Assembly: GCA_964386785.1 (NCBI GenBank)
Contig: CAYLUD010000037.1
Coordinates: 1-13,866, forward strand
Source of the DNA: SZAS-3 sp964386785
Lineage (GTDB): Bacteria > Chlamydiota > Chlamydiia > Chlamydiales > JAAKFR01
Direction: 5' to 3'
DNA length: 13,866 nucleotides
The number at the start of each line of letters is the position of its first letter. Within the stretch, counting starts at the first letter, position 1. The position numbers and the translations under genes were made by a program. Shown piece by piece: positions 8,276 through 13,866 of this stretch. The notes beneath the pieces were generated by a model. It saw only the letters and a program-made list of their open reading frames with translations. It had not been told where the DNA came from and did no database searches.

Positions 8276-8304
8276 TTGATTTAAATTGATTTTTTGTTTA
8301 TTAT
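8276..8304 (+). promoter_or_regulatory. Predicted promoter for the pilM/gspL-like operon
   Basis: TTGATT (8276-8281), a 17-base spacer and TATTAT (8299-8304) form a good primary-sigma type promoter, placing transcription start near 8311, about seven bases before the ATG at 8318. The sequence CAATTGATTTAAATTGATT contains the TTGATT hexamer twice, ten bases apart. If real, this promoter excludes the upstream TTG (8294) as translation start, since that codon lies inside the promoter. Confidence 0.45.
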
Positions 8305-8317
8305 TTTAGAAAAAAAT

Positions 8318-9715
8318 ATGCCAATGCTACTTCCAAAACAACCTCATTATATTGGCGTGGATCGAGAAAAGTCCATGGCAAAGATTGCCTTGGTTCGCGT
8401 TTCCGCTAAGAGAGTCCAGGTCTTGCAATGCAAAATGCAGCCTTGGCCTTCCTCTTTTTCTCCACAGTATGGCTATGTCTGCACGGCGCTTCCATCACAA
8501 GTTTTTTTCTCTCGATCCTTAGAGTTGCCTCTCTTATCGAAACGCGATCTCGCTGCTGCTATCACATTTCATGCACAGCAGATTCTTCCTTATCCAATGG
8601 AACAAGCAATTCTACAACATTCCATTTTAGGGCGAACAGAAGAAACAATGCGAATCAATCTATTCGCAGTAAAAAAAGAGGCTGTTTCCCAGCATATTCA
8701 AGCGGCAGAAAAAACATCCCTTATTTCAGACATCATCGTTTCTACCCCTGTTGCATTAGCGGCACTATCCCAACACCTTATTTCGGTTGAGGAGGCTGCA
8801 CTTATTCTACATTTCGGAGAATCCGAGTCCTCCGTTGTTCTGGTGCAAGGCTGGTCCATTCGACGCCATTATGCATTTTCTGCAACAGCTTCGCCATCTT
8901 TGGAAATAAAAAAAATCTTATTTTCCTTATTGCAGTCTGGAAAAGAATGCGCGTTTTCTCGAATTATCCTTATAGGTTTTTGTTCAGAAGAATTGAAGTC
9001 TCTCATAGAGGATACGAGTGGAAAACGGGTAGAGCAGCCCCACTCTGAATCCATTTCTCTATCTTCTGAAAAATGGGCTCAATACGGATTAGCGATAGGG
9101 ATCGCCATCGCGGCGGCAGCTGGATATAATTTTAAACAAAAAAGCAAATTTCCCCTTACATGCTGGATCAAACGGTATTATCAAGCGCTCTGTTTTTTTT
9201 GTGGGGGCCTGGCTATCTGTTTTGCTCTTTTAGCTGGAATGATGTCAGTACGGACGGCTCAAATGGAGAGAATAGCAAAACGAAAAATGGAATCCCTGTT
9301 GATGGATCAAGAAGTTCCAGGCAATCGCATGGAATCCATCCAAGATTACCGCTCCCTGTTACGTCTTACAGAAAGAAAGATAGGAGAAGGGCTCAATCAA
9401 TTTGCAGTGATTCCCGACCTCCCTTCTATAGGCGAAATCATCTCCTGGATCTGCACATATTTTCCTAAAGAAAAAACGGTACTCCAAGAGCTGCATTATG
9501 ATTTCATCCAAGCCCCTTCCCCACAAAATCCTAGCCTTCCGTACCACCTGCGCATATCTATAGATCTTCGCACAACGCTCTCTCCCCATGCACTGCAAGG
9601 CCTAATAGAAACTTCTGCATTGCAACGATTTTTAGAAAAAACAACCGTATTCCCTTCTGATAATGGAGCCAAGTTAGAACTCATTCTGCGTGCTCCGATG
9701 CGGGAGGATTCATGA
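8318..9715 (+). CDS. PilM/GspL-like actin-fold protein with membrane-anchored PilN-like C-terminal part
   Basis: 465-residue product resembling a fused PilM-PilN, the arrangement of GspL in type II secretion. N-terminal actin-like part: YIGVDREKSMAKIALV as the phosphate-1-like strand pair (11-26); RSLELPLLSKRDLAAAITFH and ILPYPMEQ (66-96), a pattern characteristic of PilM; LFAVKKEAVSQHI; LILHFGESESSVVLV as phosphate-2-like (162-176); IILIGFCSEELKSLIE; and QYGLAIGIAIAA. Then GYNFKQKSKF (269-278), resembling the NL-x-GEF motif before the GspL membrane helix. One transmembrane helix (about 289-310) and a charged helical plus ferredoxin-like periplasmic part complete it. The start is ATG 8318 (or 8324), because a promoter covers the earlier TTG. 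Canonical ATPase residues are poorly kept, so nucleotide binding is doubtful. Positional equivalent of C. trachomatis CT646, from memory. Expected role: cytoplasmic/inner-membrane platform of a secretion or pilus-like system; the assignment is by motif pattern only. Confidence 0.75.
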   Translation: MPMLLPKQPHYIGVDREKSMAKIALVRVSAKRVQVLQCKMQPWPSSFSPQYGYVCTALPSQVFFSRSLELPLLSKRDLAAAITFHAQQILPYPMEQAILQHSILGRTEETMRINLFAVKKEAVSQHIQAAEKTSLISDIIVSTPVALAALSQHLISVEEAALILHFGESESSVVLVQGWSIRRHYAFSATASPSLEIKKILFSLLQSGKECAFSRIILIGFCSEELKSLIEDTSGKRVEQPHSESISLSSEKWAQYGLAIGIAIAAAAGYNFKQKSKFPLTCWIKRYYQALCFFCGGLAICFALLAGMMSVRTAQMERIAKRKMESLLMDQEVPGNRMESIQDYRSLLRLTERKIGEGLNQFAVIPDLPSIGEIISWICTYFPKEKTVLQELHYDFIQAPSPQNPSLPYHLRISIDLRTTLSPHALQGLIETSALQRFLEKTTVFPSDNGAKLELILRAPMREDS

Positions 9716-10302
9716 ATCGAGCAACCTGGATCTCCTGGATCCCTTTTTCTCTACTGATCCTTTTTTCTGCTATTTTCATCAAAATTGGATGGATTTGGCA
9801 TGACAAACAAAAGGCGTGGTCTGCTGTGATTTCTGAAATAGAAACCCAAAAGCAGCGCTCTCTTGAAACACGCAATGTGCTGATGAACAACCGTTGGTTA
9901 GAGAAGAAACACAAAGGGAAAAACCCATTGTATTTTGAACAGCAATTCTCTCAAATGCAGTTTTTACAACAAGAAAGAGAGGCTTGGGAGTCCTTATATG
10001 GCAGCTCTCTTCCAACAGGAATGGGTGGAGGCAATCTACGCTGGGAGCGATTGCAAAAACAATCTCCCTCCCTGGAATCGTATTCTTTAGGTCGAAGCGA
10101 CTTCCTGGAAGACATCTGCCTTGAAATCCCATCTTATATCGAGATGGACGTAAAGGATCTAACGGCCCTGCTCTCAATGATAGAACAATCACAAGAAGAG
10201 GGTCTCCCTTTACTCGTACAACATTTTGAAATCAAAAGATCGAAGGTCGAAGGAGCTGAGGTCTTTTTCTGTAAATTCAAGATCATCAAGAGGATTATAT
10301 GA
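9712..10302 (+). CDS. PilO/GspM-like bitopic membrane protein
   Basis: 196-residue protein with a short cytoplasmic N-terminus and one membrane helix (about residues 7-30, WISWIPFSLLILFSAIFIKI). A long, charged, probably coiled-coil region follows (about 31-100), then a C-terminal domain with strand-helix pattern (LEIPSYIEMDVKDLTALLSMIEQ and LPLLVQHFEIKRSK). The second part suits the ferredoxin-like fold of PilO/GspM. Such proteins dimerise and pair with PilN/GspL in the inner membrane. Sequence identity in this family is always low, so the call relies on topology, size and position directly after the PilM/GspL-like gene. The start overlaps the preceding stop by four bases (ATGA), with a strong GGGAGG Shine-Dalgarno four bases upstream. 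Positional equivalent of CT647 in Chlamydia. Alternative: an unrelated coiled-coil membrane protein. Confidence 0.62.
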   Translation: MNRATWISWIPFSLLILFSAIFIKIGWIWHDKQKAWSAVISEIETQKQRSLETRNVLMNNRWLEKKHKGKNPLYFEQQFSQMQFLQQEREAWESLYGSSLPTGMGGGNLRWERLQKQSPSLESYSLGRSDFLEDICLEIPSYIEMDVKDLTALLSMIEQSQEEGLPLLVQHFEIKRSKVEGAEVFFCKFKIIKRII

Positions 10303-11576
10303 CGAATAGATTCCTGTTTCTTTTTGTTATCTTGCTTGGGGCTCTTTCACCAATCGAGGCAAAGTCTCACAAAAAAAATCCAACATGTAAATTAAGCAGC
10401 ATTACCCTGCTAGATCGTAATGGGCTCTCCGAAACGATCTCTTCCAAAGATCGTTTGGCTAAGTATGAGTCCATCGATTTCTTAGCTCCTCAGCCCTATC
10501 AAAAGGTTATGCGAGTCTATGATTCAGAAAAAACAGAGGGTCAGCAAGGACAAATTACGAGTTATCATGAGAATGGCCAACTACATCAGTTTTTAGAAAC
10601 GAAGAACCATCGTGCTTTTGGATCTTATTTTGAATGGTTTCCCAACGGGCAACTGAAAGTCCAGGCAACGGTGATTAGCGGTATTTCTGATTTATCTGCT
10701 CAGGCTGAAGAAAGTTGGTTGTTTGATGGGGTGAATTGGGCTTGGGATGAAGAGGGGCATCTTTTGGCTGAAATTCATTATGAACAGGGAATCTTAGAAG
10801 GGTATTCCTTCTACTTTCATCCTAATGGCACGATCTGGAAACGGGCACCTTACCACCAAGGGAAACTAGATGGGCTCTACGAAGTATGGTTATCTAACGG
10901 GGATCTTTTCCAACAACACTCCTACCAAGACGGCAAAAAAGAAGGCGTTTCCTTACAGTATTGGTCCAACTCCTCAGAATCTTTAGCCTATGAAGAAACG
11001 TACCGGCAAGGGGCTCTTCTATATGGCTCCTATTACAATCAAGATGGAGAGAAAATAGATCGGATTGAGCAAGGTGCTGGCTATCGCCCTGTCTTTTCTA
11101 AATGTTCTATTGCAGAAAGACATGAATATCGAAATGGATACCCAGAAGGACGGGTCGAGTTGTTTGACGAACATGGCCAATTGTATTCTCGCTTTACAAT
11201 AAAAGATGGGGAAAAGCATGGGGTACAAGTAGGGTACTATCCTCATTCCCAACTTCCTCATTGGGAGGTAGAATGGGATCATGGCACCTTACATGGCATG
11301 CAGCGTACCTGGTACCCAGAAGGGGGATTAGAAAATGAACGCGAAGTCTCTCTAAATCGAAAAAATGGTTTACTAACAGCCTGGTATCGAGATGGATCTC
11401 TGATGCTTTTAGAAGAATATGACAATGACCGCCTTACGAAAGGTGAGTATTACCGCAAAGGGGAAACCCAACCCATCTCTCGTGTAGAATTAGGAAAGGG
11501 GTTAGCAACGCTTTTCAATGGGGATGGGCTTTTGTTAAAAAAAATTCGATATCGAGATGGCCAACCAGACGAATAG
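10299..11576 (+). CDS. Exported YwqK/MORN-type repeat protein
   Basis: 425-residue protein with a clear signal peptide (FLFLFVILLGALSPIEA, predicted cleavage near residue 22) followed by many imperfect repeats of roughly 20-24 residues. Their core is G-x-x-x-x-Y/W-x-x-NG-x-L/I plus a strand, for example GSYFEWFPNGQLKVQATV, GYSFYFHPNGTIWKRAPY, GLYEVWLSNGDLFQQHSY and GLLTAWYRDGSLMLLEEY. This is the MORN_2/YwqK pattern, which database entries often name toxin-antitoxin antitoxin component without real evidence of such a role. The repeats should form an extended beta-meander, here in the periplasm or outside the cell. It overlaps the PilO/GspM-like gene by four bases (ATGA) with AGAGG five bases upstream, and the following ygfA by 20 bases. 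Position matches CT648. The operon suggests a periplasmic partner of the platform proteins, but no repeat motif shows this. Confidence 0.8.
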   Translation: MTNRFLFLFVILLGALSPIEAKSHKKNPTCKLSSITLLDRNGLSETISSKDRLAKYESIDFLAPQPYQKVMRVYDSEKTEGQQGQITSYHENGQLHQFLETKNHRAFGSYFEWFPNGQLKVQATVISGISDLSAQAEESWLFDGVNWAWDEEGHLLAEIHYEQGILEGYSFYFHPNGTIWKRAPYHQGKLDGLYEVWLSNGDLFQQHSYQDGKKEGVSLQYWSNSSESLAYEETYRQGALLYGSYYNQDGEKIDRIEQGAGYRPVFSKCSIAERHEYRNGYPEGRVELFDEHGQLYSRFTIKDGEKHGVQVGYYPHSQLPHWEVEWDHGTLHGMQRTWYPEGGLENEREVSLNRKNGLLTAWYRDGSLMLLEEYDNDRLTKGEYYRKGETQPISRVELGKGLATLFNGDGLLLKKIRYRDGQPDE

Positions 11577-12084
11577 CCAACTGAAAAAAGAACAACGAGC
11601 TGCGTATTCTGAGATTCGCGATCGCATTGGAACTGCTCGAAGAGATGCTGCAGCCCAATCGCTGTCCACGATCGAAATCCCAGAATCGATGCTGATCCTT
11701 TCCTTTGTTTCTATGCGATCTGAAATTGGTACTCAACTGCTGAATGCTAGGCTCTATGAGGAAGGAAGGTTATTGCTTCCAAAATGGTCTCCTTCGGGGC
11801 TCATCACCTATCGAGTCACCGATCTAAGCAAGTTGCTATATAACCGATTCGGTTTTTTAGAGCCTGTGGAAGAGACCCCAGAGCTTCCCGACCTGGTCAT
11901 CACGCCAGGGTTAGCTTTTGATCATCAAAACAATCGATTAGGGTATGGCGGGGGGGCCTACGATCGTTTTTTTTGCACTCACCCCCATTTAGTTCGATGG
12001 GGGGTGGCATTTACAGAACAACGCTCCATGATGCTAGCTCATGAACCTCATGACATTCCTATGCACCAGTGCTTTTTCTATTGA
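11557..12084 (+). CDS. ygfA: 5-formyltetrahydrofolate cyclo-ligase
   Basis: Methenyltetrahydrofolate synthetase: ATP-dependent conversion of 5-formyl-THF to 5,10-methenyl-THF, returning a storage or inhibitory folate to one-carbon metabolism. The 175-residue product is slightly short for the family. Seen: basic N-terminal helix LKKEQRAAYSEIRDRIG, FVSMRSEIGTQLL (substrate/ATP side), the strand RLLLPKW, and the diagnostic PDLVITPGLAFDHQNNRLG running into YGGGAYDRFF (the G-x-GGG-x-YDR nucleotide-binding loop). The ATG at 11557 lies inside the end of the preceding repeat-protein gene with no good Shine-Dalgarno, so translation probably depends on coupling. The ygfA-recA order is the same as CT649-CT650 of C. 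trachomatis, as I recall it. Confidence 0.93.
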   Translation: MANQTNSQLKKEQRAAYSEIRDRIGTARRDAAAQSLSTIEIPESMLILSFVSMRSEIGTQLLNARLYEEGRLLLPKWSPSGLITYRVTDLSKLLYNRFGFLEPVEETPELPDLVITPGLAFDHQNNRLGYGGGAYDRFFCTHPHLVRWGVAFTEQRSMMLAHEPHDIPMHQCFFY

Positions 12085-12183
12085 CAACCCCTCTGTTTTG
12101 GCAAAGACTGTAGCCAGTTCGAATGAGGATTCGCGCCGCGAATTCATTTCAATCCAAAACCGAATCAACCCAACAGAGGCATT
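12081..12183 (+). promoter_or_regulatory. ygfA-recA leader region with nested inverted repeats
   Basis: TTGACA (12081-12086), a perfect -35 hexamer, overlaps the ygfA stop, but no good -10 stands 16-19 bases further (best AGACTG), so the promoter is uncertain. Three dyads follow. ATTCGCG (12129-12135) and CGCGAAT (12137-12143) flank a single C and are extended by AATGA (12122-12126) with TCATT (12144-12148) across a GG bulge. GTTTTGG (12095-12101) pairs with CCAAAAC (12154-12160). CCTCTGTT (12090-12097) pairs with AACAGAGG (12172-12179), which includes the recA Shine-Dalgarno. There is no U-tract, so it is not a classical intrinsic terminator. No E. coli-type LexA box (CTGT-N8-ACAG) is present. 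Confidence 0.5.
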
Positions 12184-13236
12184 ATGTCGGATAGGAAAAA
12201 AGCGTTAGAAGCTGCTGTAGCACATATCGAAAAACAATTCGGCGAGGGTTCTATTATGAATCTAGGGAAGCATTCCCAATCTCGCTCGATTTCTGTAATT
12301 AAAACAGGGGCTCCATCTCTAGACTTAGCTCTTGGTATTCATGGACTTCCAAGAGGACGAGTCATCGAGATTTATGGTCCAGAATCTTCTGGTAAATCTA
12401 CATTAGCTACACACATTGTAGCTAATGCACAGCGAGCTGGGGGCTTAGCTGCTTATATTGATGCCGAACATGCACTTGATCCTGGTTATGCAGCCCGAAT
12501 TGGAGTGAATGTCAATGAACTTCTCATCTCCCAACCAGATTGTGGGGAGGATGCGCTAGGCATCGCAGACACGCTAGCTCGCTCAGGGGCTGTCGATGTC
12601 ATCGTCATTGACTCTGTGGCTGCACTCGTGCCCAGAAATGAATTAGAGGGAGAAATGGGGGACACGCATGTTGGGTTACAGGCCCGGATGATGTCTCAAG
12701 CCTTACGAAAATTAACGGCGACGTTAGCTAGAAGTAATACTTGCGCTATTTTTATTAACCAAATTCGAGAAAAAATTGGTGTAATGTTTGGAAATCCTGA
12801 AACCACTACAGGTGGACGGGCTCTAAAATTTTATGCCTCGATTCGTCTGGAAATTCGCAGAACAGGCAGTATCAAGGGTGCAGAAAATTTAGATGTAGGG
12901 AATCGTGTAAAAGTTAAGGTGGTAAAGAATAAATTGGCTCCACCATTTCGTTCTGCTGAATTCGACATCCTGTTTAATGAGGGTATTTCCTATGAGGGTT
13001 GCCTAATTGATATGGGCACCGAGTATGGAATCATCGAGAAAAAAGGAGCTTGGTTTAGCTATCAAGGAAACCGATTAGGACAAGGAAGAGAAGCGGTTCG
13101 CGAAGAGCTCAAAAAAAACAAGACGCTTTGTGACGAGTTAGAAAAGAAAATTCTCACGCAACACGAACACCGTCCTACGAAAGCTCTGGAAGCAACAGAG
13201 GAAAAAGAAGAAGAACTAGAGCCAGTCTCTTCTTAA
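12184..13236 (+). CDS. recA: Recombinase RecA
   Basis: ATP-dependent strand-exchange protein central to homologous recombination and recombinational repair. The 350 residues are full length. Seen: the N-terminal helix with AVAHIEKQFGEGSIM, Walker A GPESSGKST (65-73), AEHALDPGYAARIGV (94-108), Walker B VIVIDSVAAL (139-148), and the L1 region EGEMGDTHVGLQARMMSQAL (155-174). NQIREKIGVMFGNPETTTGG (192-211) covers L2, and the C-terminal domain ends in an acidic tail (EATEEKEEELEPVSS), as is usual for RecA autoregulation. The ATG at 12184 has GAGG four bases upstream; that Shine-Dalgarno lies in an inverted-repeat arm. The gene probably belongs to, or is partly read through from, the upstream operon ending in ygfA. 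Chlamydiae lack a recognised LexA, so SOS-type control is not expected. Confidence 0.98.
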   Translation: MSDRKKALEAAVAHIEKQFGEGSIMNLGKHSQSRSISVIKTGAPSLDLALGIHGLPRGRVIEIYGPESSGKSTLATHIVANAQRAGGLAAYIDAEHALDPGYAARIGVNVNELLISQPDCGEDALGIADTLARSGAVDVIVIDSVAALVPRNELEGEMGDTHVGLQARMMSQALRKLTATLARSNTCAIFINQIREKIGVMFGNPETTTGGRALKFYASIRLEIRRTGSIKGAENLDVGNRVKVKVVKNKLAPPFRSAEFDILFNEGISYEGCLIDMGTEYGIIEKKGAWFSYQGNRLGQGREAVREELKKNKTLCDELEKKILTQHEHRPTKALEATEEKEEELEPVSS

Positions 13237-13238
13237 TT

Positions 13239-13391
13239 TTAAGCAAGGGGAAGGCTTCGGAGGAAGGAATCCAGAAACTTCATAGGAAAGTCTATTTCAG
13301 CCAACTGTTGTTGATAGATGGAGATGTGATGCTTGATTCTTTCTTTCGTAGCCTTCTTTCCTCCCCACTTCAGCGAAATAGGGTGGCCCAT
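13239..13391 (-). pseudogene. Probable 3' remnant of a gene convergent with recA
   Basis: A 50-residue frame on the minus strand begins with ATG at 13391 and stops two bases from the recA stop. The peptide (MGHPISLKWGGKKATKERIK onward, later LAEIDFPMKFLDSFLRSLPLA) has a normal amphipathic protein character. An in-frame TGA lies immediately before the ATG, and that TGA is inside the IS30-like end at 13390-13412. There is no Shine-Dalgarno. The simplest reading is the C-terminal end of a larger gene cut by an insertion element. A free-standing small protein is possible but less likely. I do not recognise the family. Confidence 0.45.
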
Positions 13392-13434
13392 TCAATTCAG
13401 AAGTGCAACAGATGAATACAAATTGAATTGGCCA
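13384..13434. repeat. Inverted repeat resembling IS30-family terminal sequence
   Basis: The 14-base arms TGGCCCATTCAATT (13384-13397) and AATTGAATTGGCCA (13421-13434) match 13 of 14 when one is reverse-complemented, with a 23-base loop. The stretch ATTCAATTCAGAAGTGCAAC (13390-13409) resembles IS30-family terminal inverted repeats, which I recall starting with a TTCAATT-type core followed by GCAACA. Read leftwards it encodes SSVALLN plus stop, like the VAL ending of many IS30 transposases. It borders the gene remnant on one side and the transposase fragment on the other. Confidence 0.5.
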
Positions 13435-13489
13435 GAAGGTGGCTAGGATCTCTAAGGTAATTTTTTACACAAGAATCTTAAGGAGATCT

Positions 13490-13585
13490 ATGCCGAAAGG
13501 CTACCCTCATCTGGGCCTAGATCAAAGGTGCCAAATTGCGCATTACTAGCAAGTGGTGAACGGCAGCCTTTGATCTGTGCTCCTT
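13490..13585 (+). pseudogene. IS30-family transposase, N-terminal fragment, frameshifted
   Basis: ATG at 13490 with a near-ideal Shine-Dalgarno AAGGAG (13480-13485) begins MPKGYPHLGLDQRCQIAHY and stops at TAG 13547-13549. The -1 frame continues with LLASGERQPLICAP (13543-13584), which extends the IS30 N-terminal helix-turn-helix pattern (HL-x-x-DQRCQI then a short helix before the second HTH helix), so one frameshift lies near 13543. Homology ends at about 13585, where inverted C-terminal transposase sequence begins. The fragment is about 30 residues of a protein normally around 320-380, so it is non-functional. Confidence 0.7.
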
Positions 13586-13754
13586 GAAGACCTCTATGGG
13601 TGTGCAAAATTGTAACACTTTCCTTGGTCGATTATTAAGTCGATATGTGCACTCCGAGTATTGTCGCAGTTTGATTAGTAGGTTTCCTGCTGCTCTTTAA
13701 AGTGCACAACTGGCATCTTTGGTCTCGGGTCAGATGATGATAGCCTTTGGGCAT
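13586..13754 (-). pseudogene. IS30-family transposase, internally deleted remnant in opposite orientation
   Basis: Read leftwards, ATG at 13754 with GGAGGG six bases upstream starts MPKGYHHLTRDQRCQLCTL and continues to ATILGVHIST before TAA at 13637-13635. This is the N-terminal helix-turn-helix of an IS30 transposase and a diverged copy of the plus-strand fragment at 13490. Directly at 13639, in another frame, comes LNNRPRKVLQFCTPIEVF (13639-13586), the highly characteristic C-terminal motif of IS30 transposases. The whole DDE catalytic core, roughly 200 or more residues, is therefore missing between them. After F at 13586 the frame runs into the antisense of the other fragment. Clearly dead; no transposition function can remain. 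Confidence 0.75.
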
Positions 13755-13866
13755 ATGCGTCCCTCCTGGGTGCGTTTTTTTGTCGAAAAATACCATAGAG
13801 GCCGCTGTCGTGAGATATGATCGAAAGTTGTGGATGAGAGGCTAAAAAGGAGCGTATCCTCGTGAT
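13755..13866. other. Non-coding flank of the IS30 remnants
   Basis: No gene is visible. Read leftwards, CCTCTATGGTATTTTT (13801-13786) before the minus-strand ATG resembles TCTCTAAGGTAATTTTTT (13450-13467) before the plus-strand fragment, so the homology of the two inverted copies extends into their 5' untranslated parts. No terminal inverted repeat was recognised before the right edge of the window. Confidence 0.45.

Noticed and set aside
8294..8317. TTG start giving eight extra residues to the PilM/GspL-like protein
   Set aside because: The codon falls inside a good -35/-10 promoter (8276-8304), and the extra residues MFIILEKN match nothing expected before the first actin-like strand.
10299..11576. 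Toxin-antitoxin module (YwqK-family antitoxin name)
   Set aside because: The protein is exported and no toxin-like gene lies beside it; the name comes from repeat similarity only.
12094..12116. LexA-type operator before recA
   Set aside because: CTGT occurs at 12093-12097 but no ACAG follows at the required eight-base distance, and chlamydiae have no recognised LexA.
12129..12143. GC-rich hairpin before recA as an intrinsic terminator of the ygfA operon
   Set aside because: The hairpin is followed by mixed sequence without a T-run; its loop of one base is too small to form as drawn without opening a pair.
13237..13390. Purine/pyrimidine-rich complementary stretches after recA as a terminator hairpin
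   Set aside because: The matches (GGGGAAGG-type with CCTTCTTTCCTCCCC) are loose, over 100 bases apart, and explained by composition and by the minus-strand reading frame.

Overview
The window looks like a chromosomal segment of a bacterium of the phylum Chlamydiota, at moderate GC. The inference rests on gene order and protein character. The block dus - yggT <> pilM/gspL-like - pilO/gspM-like - YwqK/MORN-like - ygfA - recA has the order I recall for CT644 to CT650 of Chlamydia trachomatis. The trpS-uvrB pair matches CT585/CT586, and paired tyrosine/tryptophan permeases are a chlamydial trait (CT817/CT818). These three blocks are far apart in C. trachomatis but contiguous here, so the source is probably not the genus Chlamydia itself but a relative. 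The locus tags are from memory and were not checked.

Layout. 1-260: the end of an unidentified truncated gene. 261-1523 (+): a hypothetical protein of 420 residues. 1534-6961 (-): a tight four-gene run read leftwards, tyrP1 - tyrP2 - trpS - uvrB, that is two HAAAP-family aromatic amino acid permeases, tryptophanyl-tRNA synthetase and excinuclease subunit B. 7038-8259 (-): a yggT-type small membrane protein overlapping a DusB-type tRNA-dihydrouridine synthase. 8318-12084 (+): four genes with overlapping ends, encoding a PilM/GspL-like protein, a PilO/GspM-like protein, an exported YwqK/MORN-like repeat protein and 5-formyltetrahydrofolate cyclo-ligase. recA (12184-13236) follows after a 99-base gap full of inverted repeats. 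13237-13866: a decayed region holding a short reading frame convergent with recA, then broken pieces of IS30-family transposase genes in opposite orientations.

How the genes work together. The tyrP-tyrP-trpS grouping couples import of aromatic amino acids to tRNA charging. The gene pair at 8318-10302 looks like the inner-membrane assembly platform of a type II secretion or type IV pilus-like machine, a part usually reported as hard to find in chlamydiae; the exported repeat protein behind it is a candidate periplasmic partner. uvrB and recA are the DNA-repair genes of the window. No rRNA, tRNA or CRISPR array is visible.
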